DNA of 34,996 nt from Branchiostoma floridae (GCF_000003815.2 NW_023365891.1:94539-129534); one strand, 5' to 3'; positions 1-12,900 are shown, numbered from the stretch's first letter. Program-made: numbers and translations. The notes: a model not told the origin generated them from the letters alone.

Positions 1-679
1 CACAGATGCCATGCCTGTCGCCATGTTGGTTTCTTCTTGGAAGTTTCTTGGTCTTTCTTGGGAATAAGTTGTTTTATTGATCGATCTTTTCTCTCAGTCT
101 GACCGGTGTGTCGTGTTTGTCAGGCTTCGGTCGTTGTCTCAGCAATAAAGTACGATGCAAATGTCAAAAATAGTTGAGAATACAGTCAGGAAGTACGTAT
201 GACCTTTTTCTATTGTTGTCCCAGGGACGCCGGCGTTAGTTGTCTGCACCGAGTTTGGGGTTCGTAATTCCTCGCCGATCCACAGGAAACACTGCTCAGG
301 AAACGCTGGAAACGCTGATCAGGATACCGTGGAGTCAGGAGTCAGGCCTCGATCGTTGTTACGTCCTTCCTTCCTTCCTACCTTCCTTCCTCGGCGTTGT
401 GTTGGTGACTTGGACGGGGCTCCGCCTCGAGACTGCCGCCGCTGTATGGGCTCGGCTCGCCGGTATGACCACACAGGGGCAAGAAAATATCAAAAACAAG
501 GAATTAATACTATGAAAGAGTAGACTTAATGCAGGAATCAAATATGTTCAACAGGCATTTTGGAGAGACAAATGAACGGATGAGGGATTTCAGACTGTAC
601 ATAGCTTTAGGTGCTTTGAGTGACAGTTGTGTTTTTGCTTGGCAGAAGATGCCTGATGAAGTTATGTTCAGGCCTAAAT

Positions 680-870
680 TGCAATTATAGTAATACTTGG
701 GCGTCTTGGCAAACACGCGGGTCTTCCAGTTTAGTAGTGATATTTGGAAGCCTTAGCAAACAACCAGCACTATTTGTTTAGTAACGCCCTGTGAACCAAG
801 ACAAGCAACACTATACATAGTGGGCCTTGAGCTGGCAAACACCCACCACTGCCGATTCAGTGAAGCGTGC
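680..870. repeat. Second, short array of the 45-bp minisatellite
   Basis: About four units contain cgtcttggcaaacacg, ccttagcaaacaaccagcac and 'gagctggcaaacacccacc', matching the array at 33610-34470. Confidence 0.65.
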
Positions 871-1972
871 TGCCTGAGTTAGATTACAATAACAATGGAC
901 CGTTAGACTAGGGCTGAAACTGCACCTTAGTACATGCCTTACTCATAGGAGTAGCTGTCCACTAACGGTACATGTATACGGTAAATATAATGTCCTTGAA
1001 GCCAATACCTTTGTTATCGACTAGAAACAAACAACTCAACATAGCAGCTATAATTGCAATCTTGTTATTACAAGATCCCCATGCCTTTTTAGTTGCTTCT
1101 ATCCAAAATAAAAAATCCCACTCAAACGCTTTTAAATCGATTAAAACCTATAATGATATGTATAATACATGCACCTTGTAGTACTAGGGTAAGCGCATAG
1201 CAGGCTTAACGTTGTGTTTACATAACGTCAATAGAAACGGAAGATACAACCGCCCTGGTTAGACCTATAGGGCCCCCAGTTTTACGATCTAAAAGTTGAA
1301 TTGGAAAAGGTAACTTAAGCAAGTAAAAACTTTCGGCGATGTTTACTTATCTTTGATAACCCCTCTCGTACATGTCCTATCACTCACAACTGGAGCAAAA
1401 ATAGCTCATCACACAGAAGACTTTTGTCTCCATGACAGATGTCAACGTAATGAATTCCCCCTTCCCATGTACCACCGCGCGATAAACAGGTGCGTCATAC
1501 CTGGCGACTTCCGGGTTCCCGTAAGCCAATCGTAAACTTGAGCAGCTTGTTGTAACTGCGATTTGGACGTAAATTATTAGTTTATATATGACCAAGACTG
1601 ATATATTTCACTCTCAAAAGTGCCGTGGAAAACATAGTCTCTACCAGACTGACTAGGCTGCCTATTATAGGGAGAATAATTTCCCATGGGAGTGAACATC
1701 AACTTAAGCGTGGACTGATTCCACTGGCCAATTTCCCGATATTTTTTCAAAGTCTGTGATCCCCGTATACCCCCATAGAATGGCCTGGTGGAGGCTATGG
1801 AAACACACAATGTGATAAGGTAGGTCGTTAAGTTAATAGGTGTGTGCAGTTGACTATATACGATTAGGTACATGTATGTATGTATGTGTGTTTGCATAAC
1901 CATAACACACCTGATTGTTTTTTTTCTGTTTGTCGCGATAACTGTATCCGGTCACATATAACATACAGTTAT

Positions 1973-2420
1973 TACTTCGCCAAGAAGGTTATATTTTCGG
2001 TTATAATATAACTCGAGAAGCTGAGTATGGATTTTCAAAATATTTAGTATTTGAGTAGCCTGACTAAAATCGCGCCCCTAGCGGCCGGGCCTACGATTGC
2101 CGTCGACCTAGGAGGGGGTCATTACGCCCAGCCAGAGAGAGCCTGTGTAAACACAGGCTAGTATTTGAGTAGCGGCTGCGAAAAGGAAGGTCGAGTTCAA
2201 AAATCGTTGGCGTAGCATTTTTCGTCAAGACGGTAGCGGGCCGAGTGTGTGTGTCAGTTTGTTTGCGGACAGCATAACTTGAGATGTTGCAAATGCTTTT
2301 GCATGATATTTGGTGGATAGGAGGGGTTGGGAAAAGAAAGGCCAAGCTAGATAATGGGCTTCCTAACGGTAAGTAACGGTATTGCAGCGAAGGTTCAAAG
2401 TTGGAGGTAAAATTTTCCTT
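1973..2420. repeat. Two head-to-tail copies of a dispersed repeat (cgccaagaaggtta family)
   Basis: The sequence begins 'cttcgccaagaaggttatat' and has two versions of 'aggtcgagttcaaaaa' / 'aggccaagctagataatggg', ending cggtattgcagcgaagg. A further start copy is at 3022-3060. It resembles a repeat common in marine invertebrates, as I remember it. Confidence 0.55.
2059..2158. mobile_element. 100-bp insertion with a 14-bp target duplication
   Basis: The direct repeats tagtatttgagtag at 2045-2058 and 2159-2172 are identical and flank a GC-rich insert that ends in a perfect palindrome (gcctgtgtaaacacaggc). A 14-bp duplication suggests LINE-driven retroposition of a short element. Confidence 0.7.
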
Positions 2421-3794
2421 AAGTGCCAGATTCGTCACTTTTTAGTAGTGGATACGTCTTTGGGCAGGCTTTTTTTAATTGCTGGGGCCGATTTTGTTTT
2501 AGACTTTGATTTGAATAACTCAAGAAAGTTCGGACTGATTGTTATGATAGTTGGTTTGTTGATAGTTTGGGTGGTAATTTATATAATCAAGTTATTATTA
2601 TGTTAATCCGTAGCTATTTTACATCATTAATTAAGAAAATTGAGAAAACTCATGCATTGCATGATAAGACCTGATTTGGGGAACAGTAGCTTGAGATTGT
2701 TTTCAACCTTTGGTAAGTAGGTCAGGAAAACAAACAAATGCCATGCAGCAAGTGTGCTTTTTATTTTTCGATGAAATGAAGAAGGGGTCATGATTTTTAG
2801 TCTCCAAGCAGACGTCTCAGCTACAGTAGATGAAAAAAGAGATGAATTTGGCCAAATAGGTTGCCATGGGATTTAAGTCAGTTTTTTGCAGTCTATGCAG
2901 CGCCGGCCGGTCAGTTCACTCCTAGGCCAAGCCAGGCCGGAGTATGGTAGAGACTACATGATTTTGACGAAAGTTGCGCTGGAAAGTATCACAACATTGT
3001 ACATACTTTAATTTTATTGTTACCTTCGCCAAGAAGGTTAAGATGTTTTTGGTAGCGTTCGTGGGTTTGTTGGGAACACACGTTCATGCAGGAGTCGTTT
3101 GCTATTGGGGTAGTCAGTCTTTGGTAATACATGAATAAGTACTTTATTAAAGTCTTGAATAAAGGCATGATTATTTGGAGAAGGGATGTGTTCGTAGAAC
3201 TTTAGTCCTACATATTACAAACCAACGCTGAGTCGCACGAATGCATCATTGTTCTGTTCACAGTGCATGGACTGAGGAAAAGACAACTTAAAATATAGTT
3301 AGGGACACGAGTTAATCATAAGATGAAGAGATACTTGGCAAAGTTTAGTTCGAAACGATTGTGAAGAAAAAACAAGCCGAAAGCCAAGTAGACAATTTAC
3401 ATAGAACGTAGCTTTTATTTATGATTTTTACCTTAGCAACGAGAGGAGTGGCTGTATACTGGAGACGGACGAAGGCACATTTCACTCTTTTGAACGTCTT
3501 TTAGTTGATTGATGTCAATCCCACAGACACCAAGTGTACCTATTGTTAAGAGTTGTACTTGGTGTAACAGCTGATCAATGTTTTTGACGTTTCAAAAATC
3601 CATTAACCACTGTTATCTAGTGCAACAAACATCGATGTTGTGTACATTAGAGAAGGGTGCAAATGATAATGTTAACTCAAGGCAGATGAATCTTTTTGTG
3701 AAATCAGTATTTGTGAAATAAAACATAGGCACAGATGTCAGCAGGTCAAGTATTTATAACTTTTGATAACAGGTGTCAGGAGTAACCACTTGCC

Positions 3795-3902
3795 ATGGAC
3801 GAGTTAGAGTTTCTGAATGCTGTGCGAGAAGGAGACGTGCAGACCGTGAGGAGGCGTCTTCAGGCTGGGAGGGACGTCAATAAGAGGTTCACAAGGTCTC
3901 TG
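3795..3902 (+). CDS. Copy A exon 1: start codon and N-terminal ankyrin cap
   Basis: The ATG lies in a good context (tgccATGG) and encodes MDELEFLNAVREGDVQTVRR and 16 more residues, the helix-rich half-repeat that usually opens an ankyrin array. The GTAAGT donor follows at 3903 in phase 0. Copy B has the same start. About 100 bp upstream is conserved between the copies and ends in 'ttttgataacag', which looks like a splice acceptor, so a noncoding first exon may lie further upstream. Confidence 0.85.
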
Positions 3903-6900
3903 GTAAGTGTAAGTGCAGTACAGGTTATTTAACAAATTTTCAATTAGCGATTTTTGAGGAATATATACCAGTCTTAGAATGTTCTCTTATCTTTCGGCTT
4001 GTGCTCATAAACCATTAAAGTTTTTCAATTCTAGTATAAATATTTGTACTATCTTCCACCAAAGTTTTCAATTCTAGTATAAATATTTGTACTATCTTCC
4101 ACCAAAGTTATAACATGTGTATTTAAAAGTGTTTGAAAGTCATATTTAGTTTTAAAGTTTAGGTGCTGCAATGATAGACAGCCACAGTTTTTTTTTAATG
4201 TCCTTGGGGATTCTGTTTGAATCCGCCGATTTACAGCGGCATCATTCACCCCGACCAATCGAATGGGGACATCCCTCGCGAATGTGCACACTCCTCTAGA
4301 AAATAGGACACTCCTCGACTTTCAAGGGGACGGTCCTCTTGGAAAGGGGATGTTTCTTCCTCAATTAGGGGACGCTCCTCCGGAAATGGTATGGTTATCG
4401 GGCATAGGGGACGTCCCTCCAACACCCCCGCCGGCCCGTGGAATCGGCCGCTAACCCGACAAATCCCTTTCTAGTTCATCTAAATCACAACATCCAAAAC
4501 TTTAACCCCGTCAGTGCTCTCAACAAACGTCATTCCTCGCCAGGTAATGATAGTTTGTTATTAAAAATTGAGGCATGTTGGAAAAAAAGCCGCCCGCGCG
4601 GCAGAACATCACTAGTCTTCAGTTTTAAAATGGCGGCGTATCGCACGCCCGGCAAGCACAACATCGAGTTTTAGCCTAAATATCCGCGTGCTTGTCGAGT
4701 TTTAAGGCCTCTCTCCCCAACACACGTACATGGGAGAAGTTTCTAACACGATGTCAGACGTAGTTATTCGGGATTTTTTGTACACGCGGCTACATGGCCC
4801 GATACCGTATCCGTGTGCTTGTCGAGACTGGCTTCCCTCCCCAGAACGTACGGGCGCCGGTCTCTGTCACGGTCTATCCGGCGTTTCCAGTAAACCGCGG
4901 CCTTTTCACAAGCCATAACAGATATACGCCTGACATCGTGTNNNNNNNNNNNNNNNNNNNNNNNNNNNNNNNNNNNNNNNNNNNNNNNNNNNNNNNNNNN
5001 NNNNNNNNNNNNNNNNNNNNNNNNNNNNNNNNNNNNNNNNNNNNNNNNNNNNNNNNNNNNNNNNNNNNNNNNNNNNNNNNNNNNNNNNNNNNNNNNNNNN
5101 NNNNNNNNNNNNNNNNNNNNNNNNNNNNNNNNNNNNNNNNNNNNNNNNNNNNNNNNNNNNNNNNNNNNNNNNNNNNNNNNNNNNNNNNNNNNNNNNNNNN
5201 NNNNNNNNNNNNNNNNNNNNNNNNNNNNNNNNNNNNNNNNNNNNNNNNNNNNNNNNNNNNNNNNNNNNNNNNNNNNNNNNNNNNNNNNNNNNNNNNNNNN
5301 NNNNNNNNNNNNNNNNNNNNNNNNNNNNNNNNNNNNNNNNNNNNNNNNNNNNNNNNNNNNNNNNNNNNNNNNNNNNNNNNNNNNNNNNNNNNNNNNNNNN
5401 NNNNNNNNNNNNNNNNNNNNNNNNNNNNNNNNNNNNNNNNNNNNNNNNNNNNNNNNNNNNNNNNNNNNNNNNNNNNNNNNNNNNNNNNNNNNNNNNNNNN
5501 NNNNNNNNNNNNNNNNNNNNNNNNNNNNNNNNNNNNNNNNNNNNNNNNNNNNNNNNNNNNNNNNNNNNNNNNNNNNNNNNNNNNNNNNNNNNNNNNNNNN
5601 NNNNNNNNNNNNNNNNNNNNNNNNNNNNNNNNNNNNNNNNNNNNNNNNNNNNNNNNNNNNNNNNNNNNNNNNNNNNNNNNNNNNNNNNNNNNNNNNNNNN
5701 NNNNNNNNNNNNNNNNNNNNNNNNNNNNNNNNNNNNNNNNNNNNNNNNNNNNNNNNNNNNNNNNNNNNNNNNNNNNNNNNNNNNNNNNNNNNNNNNNNNN
5801 NNNNNNNNNNNNNNNNNNNNNNNNNNNNNNNNNNNNNNNNNNNNNNNNNNNNNNNNNNNNNNNNNTCTGCCTTCAGTGGCTACGAGTAAAATGTACACCA
5901 GGGGTTCATTCATGTCTCCCTTGGGAATTTCAGTACAGAGGACTAACAGGTTGCCCGGTGTCGTTCATGGCCCGTTGTTTGCCAGCTATATCGAGCTGCG
6001 ATGTTTTCGTTAAACCTTACATTACGGAAGTGGTCAATTAAGTCCAGGTCCTGCTGTGGTCCGCTATCTCGAGCTGCGATGTTTTCGTCAACCCTTACGT
6101 TACGGAAGCCTGTCCGCTATATCTAGCTGCGATTTTTTAGTCAACCCTTACGTTACGGAAGCCTATCCGCTATCTCGAGCTGCGATGTTTTCGTCAACCC
6201 TTACGTTACGGAAGCCTGTCCGCTATCTCGAGCTGCGATGTTTTAGTCAACCCTTACGTTACGGAAGCCTGTCCGCTATCTCGAGCTGCGATTTTTTTGT
6301 CAACCCTTACGTTACGGAAGCCAGTTCAAGCCAGTTGCTTGTCCGCTATCTCGAGCTGCGATCTTTTCGTCAAACGTTACGGAAGTGGTCCTGTGTGGCT
6401 ACCACGGCGTTCCAAGCTGTATAAAGTGACGTCCCCTCTGGCGTTATCACGTTGCACCCAGTTTGGTGCTGTTTCGTGTGTGAGGTTGACGATTTTGAAA
6501 ATGACCACCAAAATCGACTTCAATTGGTAGTGATTTTTGGCCATCAGAAGGAGAACTAATATGCCGACATTCAAAATGTTGTGCAGAACTTTGGGAGCTT
6601 ACATGTCCAATTTTCCTCTAAAGAACGCTGTGAAGGGGAAGAAACGTGAGGCTGGCGAGCCCACAGCTGGAAAAATCCGGCTGTTGGGAGAATTTAGCAG
6701 TCATCAGTACAGAAGCTGTCACCGAGCTTCTGTTAAGCGAAGTTCTCGTAAAAATATTACATATAGCATAATTTAAAACATTTCGAAAAAATGTTTCTCT
6801 GGTAAAATGTGTAGTATGACCTTCGAGTTTACACTTGGAAGCACATTTGCTCAACACGTGCCAAGCCAGGCGTGCATGCTGCTGGTCATTCAGTGGGGCA

Positions 6901-9900
6901 TTCTCCAACGATTCTGGTAAACATGAACTAAAAGAATCACACCGGGCTGTGTCTCCTTAAAAGATTATAGGACTGGTATTAAACGCTCCTTTTTTTCATA
7001 TTTTCGTGTCTTTATATAGACTGTTTCGATATTCGTTGGGGCCCTGAGTGTTTGGATTTTGCGTATAATTGACCACTTCCGTCAACGGGCCACACAGGAC
7101 CACTTCCATAACGTTTGACGAAAAGATCGCAGCTCGAGATAGCGGACACGCAACTGGCTTGAACTGGCTTCCGTAACGTAAGGGTTGACTAAAAAATCGC
7201 AGCTAGATATAGCGGACAGGCTTCCGTAACGTAAGGGTTGACTAAAAAATCGCAGCTCGAGATAGCGGACAGGCTTCCGTAACGTAAGGGTTGACTAAAA
7301 AATCTCAGCTCGAGATAGCGGACAGGCTTCCGTAACGTAAGGGTTGACAAAAAAATCGCAGCTAGATATAGCGGACAGGCTTCCGTAACGTAAGGGTTGA
7401 CAAAAAATCGCAGCTCGAGATAGCGGACAGGCTTCCGTAACGTAAGGGTTGACGAAAACATCGCAGCTCGAGATAGCGGACAGGCTTCCGTAACGTAAGG
7501 GTTGACGAAAAAATCGCAGCTCGTAACGTAAGGTGGAAAAACTTGGTTGCGTGTGTCTTGTGTCTTGTTAAGAAGGACCACCCGTGCTAATGCCGTTATG
7601 TAAGGTTTGCTTGAGACTCGGTGTCCCTCTTGTGTCAGGATGGCGTGTGTCCCTTGTTAGGCTGTGGAGGGTTTTGGACGAAGGGTTGATGGAAAATGTG
7701 TATACTGTCCCAGCCCAGACAACATGAAATTCAAGTACCTGATTGGCATGTAAGGTGGGTTGTGTTGCAAAAATCGGTGAATTCCCTTGGGTGCAATATC
7801 ATTCTACGTTAGGTCTTCTGTTAGGTTTGGAAATGCCCCATGTTTCACTATGTCCAATTTCTTGCCATGTATAGGCAAATACTAAAAATCATCTCATCTC
7901 AATTAATGATTGTTGAGAAATATTTACTAGTCTAGAATGTTCCATGATCTATTGGATTAAGCCCATTAGCAATGACATGGGTTGAATATCAAGTTTAGTA
8001 GTGATATTTGTACTATCTTCGAAAATCGTAGCTATGTATGATCATATCACGAAAGATCATATGATCATATCACGAAAGATCATATGATATAAAAGTGCCA
8101 ATTGGGTGTTATATTTCCTGATAAACGTTTTGTTTAACAATTATGAACAGCCATGATGGCATGCTGCCGTTTGGGGTTTATTTGAATCCGCAGATTTTCA
8201 AAACAGCGTCGGTTGTTTCTCCGTCTGTTCACTCAGTATGGCTGGACCGCACTCCATAAGGCCAGCAGTAGCTGGAACACTGAGATGGTGAAGCTGCTGA
8301 TTAAACTCGGCGCTAATGTGGAGACGAGGAGTGCGGTAAGTACAGTGAAACATCTCATATTGTCAAAATAAAGGAAAAATCAATGATTGTTGAGAAATAT
8401 TTACTAGTCTTAGAATGTTCCCTCATCTGCTGAATTAAACCCATTAGCCATGAAGTGGGTTGAATTTCAAGTTAGTAGTGATATATTTGTACTATCTTCG
8501 AAAATCGTAGCTATGTATGATATAAAAGTGCCAATTGGAAGTTATATTTCCTGATAAACTTTTTGTTTAACAATGATGAACAGCCATGATACCGTTTGGG
8601 GTTCATTTGAATTCGTAGATTTTCAAAACAGCTTCGGTTGTTTCCCTGTCTGTTCACTCAGGATGGCGGGACCGCACTCCATATGGCCAGTAGGAGCGGG
8701 AACACTGAGGTGGTGAAGCTGCTGATTCTACATCGCGCTAATGTGGAGGTGACGAGCAAGGTAAATACGGGAAACCTTCTTAATCAGTCAGAACAAAGGG
8801 GCAATTAATGACTGTTGAGAAATATTTACTAGTCTAAGAATGTTCAATGAACTCTTGGCTTATTAGGCCAAGGCAGGGGTTGAGTTTTAGTTTTGTAAGA
8901 ATATTTGTAATACCTTTGAAAGTAGCTATGCACCTTATAGAAGTTACATCTTCTATTAAAGCTATGAATTTTCATTGATGGACAGCCATGATATTTTGCT
9001 GGCCATGGGGCTCTGTTTGAATATACCGATTTACAAAACGGCTTCATTTGTTTTTCCGCCTGTTCACTCAGGATGGTAGGACCGCACTCCATATGGCCAG
9101 TAGGAGCGGGAACACTGAGGCGGTGAAGCTGCTGATTCAACATCGCGCTAATGTGGAGGCGAAGGACCAGGTAAATACTAAAAATCATATCATTTAGTCA
9201 AAATAAAGGAAAAATTAATGATTGTTGAGAAATGTTTGCTACTCTTAGAATGTTCCCTGATCTCTTGGATTAAGCCCATTAGCCATGACATGGGTTGAAT
9301 TTCAAGTTAGTAGTCGTATTTGTACTGTCTTCGAAATTCGTAGCTAGACATGTTCTAAAAGTGCCAATTGGAAGTTATATTTCCTATACTTGGTTTAACA
9401 ATGATGAACAGCCATGATGGCATGCTGTCGTTTGGGGTTTATTTGAATCCGCAGATTTTCAAAACAACTTCGGTTGTTTCTCCGTCTGTTCACTCAGTCT
9501 GGCTGGACCGCACTCCATATGGCCAGTAGGAGCTGGAACACTGAGATGGTGAAGCTGCTGATTCTACATCGCGCTAATGTGGAGGCGAAGGACATGGTAA
9601 ATACAGAAAACCTTCTTATTCAGTCAGAACAAAGGGACAATTAATGATTGTTGATAAATGCTTACTAGTCCTAGAATGTTCAATGAAGTCTTGGCTTATT
9701 AGGCCAAGGCAGGATTTGAGTTTAAGTTATGTAAGAATATTTGTAATACCTTCGAAAATCGTAGCTATGTATCTTATAGAAGTGACAATTAAAAGTTATA
9801 TCTTCTATTAAAGGTATGAATGTTCAATGATGGACAGTAATAATATTTTGCTGTCCATGGGGGTCTGATGAATATGCCGATTTACAAAACGGCTACATTT

Positions 9901-12900
9901 GTTTTTCCGTCTGTTCACTCAGGATGGCAGGACCGCACTCCATGAGGCCAGCTTGCACGAGGACACTGAGATGGTGAAGCTGCTGATTCAACTTGGCGCT
10001 GATGTGGAGGCGAAGGATAAGGTGAGTACAAATAATATCTCATTTACTGAGAATGAAGGGACAGACAAGGATTCTTTAGAAATGTTTCCTAGTCTTAGAA
10101 TGCTCTATAGATATACATGTTTTGCTTAGTGACAATTGACGTATTTATTTCCTATTAAAGTTAATGTTCTTCTGACAAGAGGGAAAAATACTCATACGGC
10201 GCAAACAGAGCTCCATTAGTGCAAAAAAACATTGACACATTATTCTAGCAATTTCTGACAGGATAGACTACTTGTTAGCAAACGTCAATCAAGTAATTGT
10301 GATTTTAGCCGTCAGAAAGGTAAGCAGTAAAGTCGCTAAAATTATGTTAACTTTAACAAAGATTGAAGTCTTGATATGTATTCGGTTGCTTAATTTTAAA
10401 GATTGCTATTCAACCACTAAAATCGCAATTATGTCATCAGTCAACATTTGAGCTAGTGATGTTTGTTCCCACGGTTAGAAAAGGCAGTGAACCGCTAAAC
10501 TTACCGACCGCAACATTAAACGAATTTACAAATATATTTATGTATTTGTATATATAACCTAGGATTACGATACCAGATACGCATGCATAGACATTCAATC
10601 TGTATTTAAGATTTCTTTTATGGACAACAAGCTAAAACAAAACGGAAATGAAAACATCGTGTAAACTACAATGAATTTTAATCATCCTTGTACACGTACA
10701 CAGGATGGGACAAAACCACTGGACTACGTACGTGACCAAGATCGCAGACGTTTCCTTAAGGTAAGAAAAGGCTTTCAATGAAATGAATTTTGATAAAAGG
10801 TACATTGACGTTTTTCACAGAGTAAACCTGTTTAAGGAAGGGGTTCATCAGAGAGAGCGACAATGTCGGGCCATGATCATGATGATGACGATGATGATGA
10901 TGAACCGTATTTACAATTGAGAGCCTACTGCACACCATTAGCTTTTTTCATCACGACAAAGTTATGTGATTTGCGATTACAAACAAATAGGTGAAAAATG
11001 TTCATTTTGCGTTATTGATAATTTTAGAATAAAGCGAGGCAACATTTATACATAGACTGCATTTTCGGATGACGACAGTTGACCGTTTACATTGATCATC
11101 CAGAATCTGGCCACAGAGGTTTCCTACCACAAACTGATGAAACAGTCCGGTGGGGTGAAAATCGACAGGTTTAAACTGTGCATCTGTGGACCACAGGAAG
11201 CTGGCAAATCTACGCTGAAGGAAAGTCTGCAAACGGTACGATTTTTTGAATTCTTCTCAAATTAGAACTTGTAAAGGAAATTAGACATCAATTGTGCGAA
11301 AAGACAAATTTATCTTAGATTATCCTTCGACAAATGTAATGTTGTTATTGTATATAGTACCAGGGCTGGCCCTTGACAATAGCCTCCGGTTAGTTGAGTA
11401 GCCCTAGCTCAGGGGTGCCTAAGCATTTGCACGAACCCTATGAAATTCGTACGAATATTATGTGATACACACGAATCACTATGCGAAAACGATTTCACGA
11501 TTCACGATCACACGATTCACGAAATCACGATTCGTGCGAATTTCATAATATTCGTGCGTTTTCGCATAGTGATTCGTGTGTATCACATAATATTCGTACG
11601 AATTTCATAGGGTTCGTGCAAATGCTTAGGCACCCCTGTAGCTGTATTTCTCACTACACAGCCGAACAAATAAATCAAATCAATTATACTCGTACCTATT
11701 TTGCAGAAATGTATGATTCTGCTGGCCAATTACTGTTTCGTCACTATATATATATATTATTCCCATGTTTCAATGTAGATCGTATTAGGCTAAAAACAAC
11801 GTTCTATGGCGAAATTTGTACAATTCTCACCGGTACGGTTCCAATTACCGGTAAGATAGGTCCCTTCGTCATGAAGATAAACCTTTTCTTTTCATCTTGA
11901 AATTTCGTCTTTATAATGCACTTACAATGTTTTTGGCATCCATTTCATATTTTCATGTAGGGACCTTTCACAGCCTTCTTCCGGGATCGAATGACTCCAG
12001 ACCATCAGCCACACGAGCCCACCCCTGGTGTGAATGTGGGAACAACCAACATCCCCAGTGTGGGGGAGGTCAGTGTGTGGGACTTCGCTGGACAGTCGGA
12101 GTACGCGGTAACCCACAGCATGTTCATGAATGCAGAGAACACAATCTTCGTTGTGCTGTACAGCATCATGGATGATACCCGTACACAGGAGAGAAAGGTG
12201 AATAAAATGTATCCTCCACATCGGTTTATTACTAAGACGATTCTGTTTCAATCTATCTAAATTTATTTCTATAATAACTTTCAGGTGCACTGGTGGCTGT
12301 GTTTCATCAAGTCCTGCAACAGAAAGAGTAAACCTAACGTCATCCTTGTGGCTAGTCATGCGGACCAGACTGATGCAGGTTTGTTACGTTACATAATAGT
12401 TCGTGCCATGTACATACGAGTTACACATGTGTATAGCTACTACTAAAAAGTGAAGCTGAACCCCATTTAGAGTTCTTGTGGTCAGATGTCCTCTCAATAA
12501 CATTTGTCTTCCATACCAATTTATCTACTCCATATATATGCATTATAATTGCTAGGAGGACTTCAAAAGGCATCTTCTATCCTTGAGTTGATGACGTCAG
12601 AGTTCAAGGATCACCTGGACATCTCAGACGAAGTTTTCCTGCTTGACTGTAGAAAGACTCGTAAAACTGACATGCGGCGTCTTAAAGGCCTTTTGACAAG
12701 ACTGAAGGCCCAGCTTCTAACAGTGAGTTACAATATTCGACGCCAATTTCATATTTCATCTTATACATTTTAGACAAAAATCTTCGCTAAACAATCCTAT
12801 TTGCACTTGTATAATCTAGACTGACTAGATTTAAAAAATTATGCAAGATGATAAGTGTAGAATTAACACCTTAATTCTATGATATCTCTGTATTTTGTTC

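Larger units (their letters stand above)
1..3690. other. Gene-free, repeat-rich 5' region
   Basis: Open frames are short and unrecognised. It contains a ccttccttcctacc run near 363-390, a gtatgtatgtatgtgtg run near 1872-1890, fragments of dispersed repeats (1640-1665 and 2943-2960 share tggtagagacta in opposite orientations) and the elements listed separately. Confidence 0.6.

Noticed and set aside
240-541. Overlapping small open frames in the first 600 bases
   Set aside because: They follow a ccttcc simple repeat in several frames and have no protein similarity that I can recognise.
3510-3565. Inverted repeat acaccaagt / acttggtgt
   Set aside because: The arms are about 10-13 bp with a small loop in AT-rich DNA; too short to separate from chance.
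4794-6041. Long open frame of 415 residues
   Set aside because: Most of it is the run of N; the ends have no family signal.
5986-6400. CRISPR-like regular repeats
   Set aside because: The whole 53-bp unit is repeated with no unique spacers, and the DNA is animal.
7189-7581. Minus-strand open frame with repeated peptide (RYLELR, NPYVTEACPL)
   Set aside because: It is a translation of the 53-bp repeat units; three units equal a multiple of three, so frames recur by chance.
9899-10129. Open frame that extends the fifth ankyrin exon in both directions
   Set aside because: Only 9923-10021 is exon; the rest reads through the acceptor and donor.
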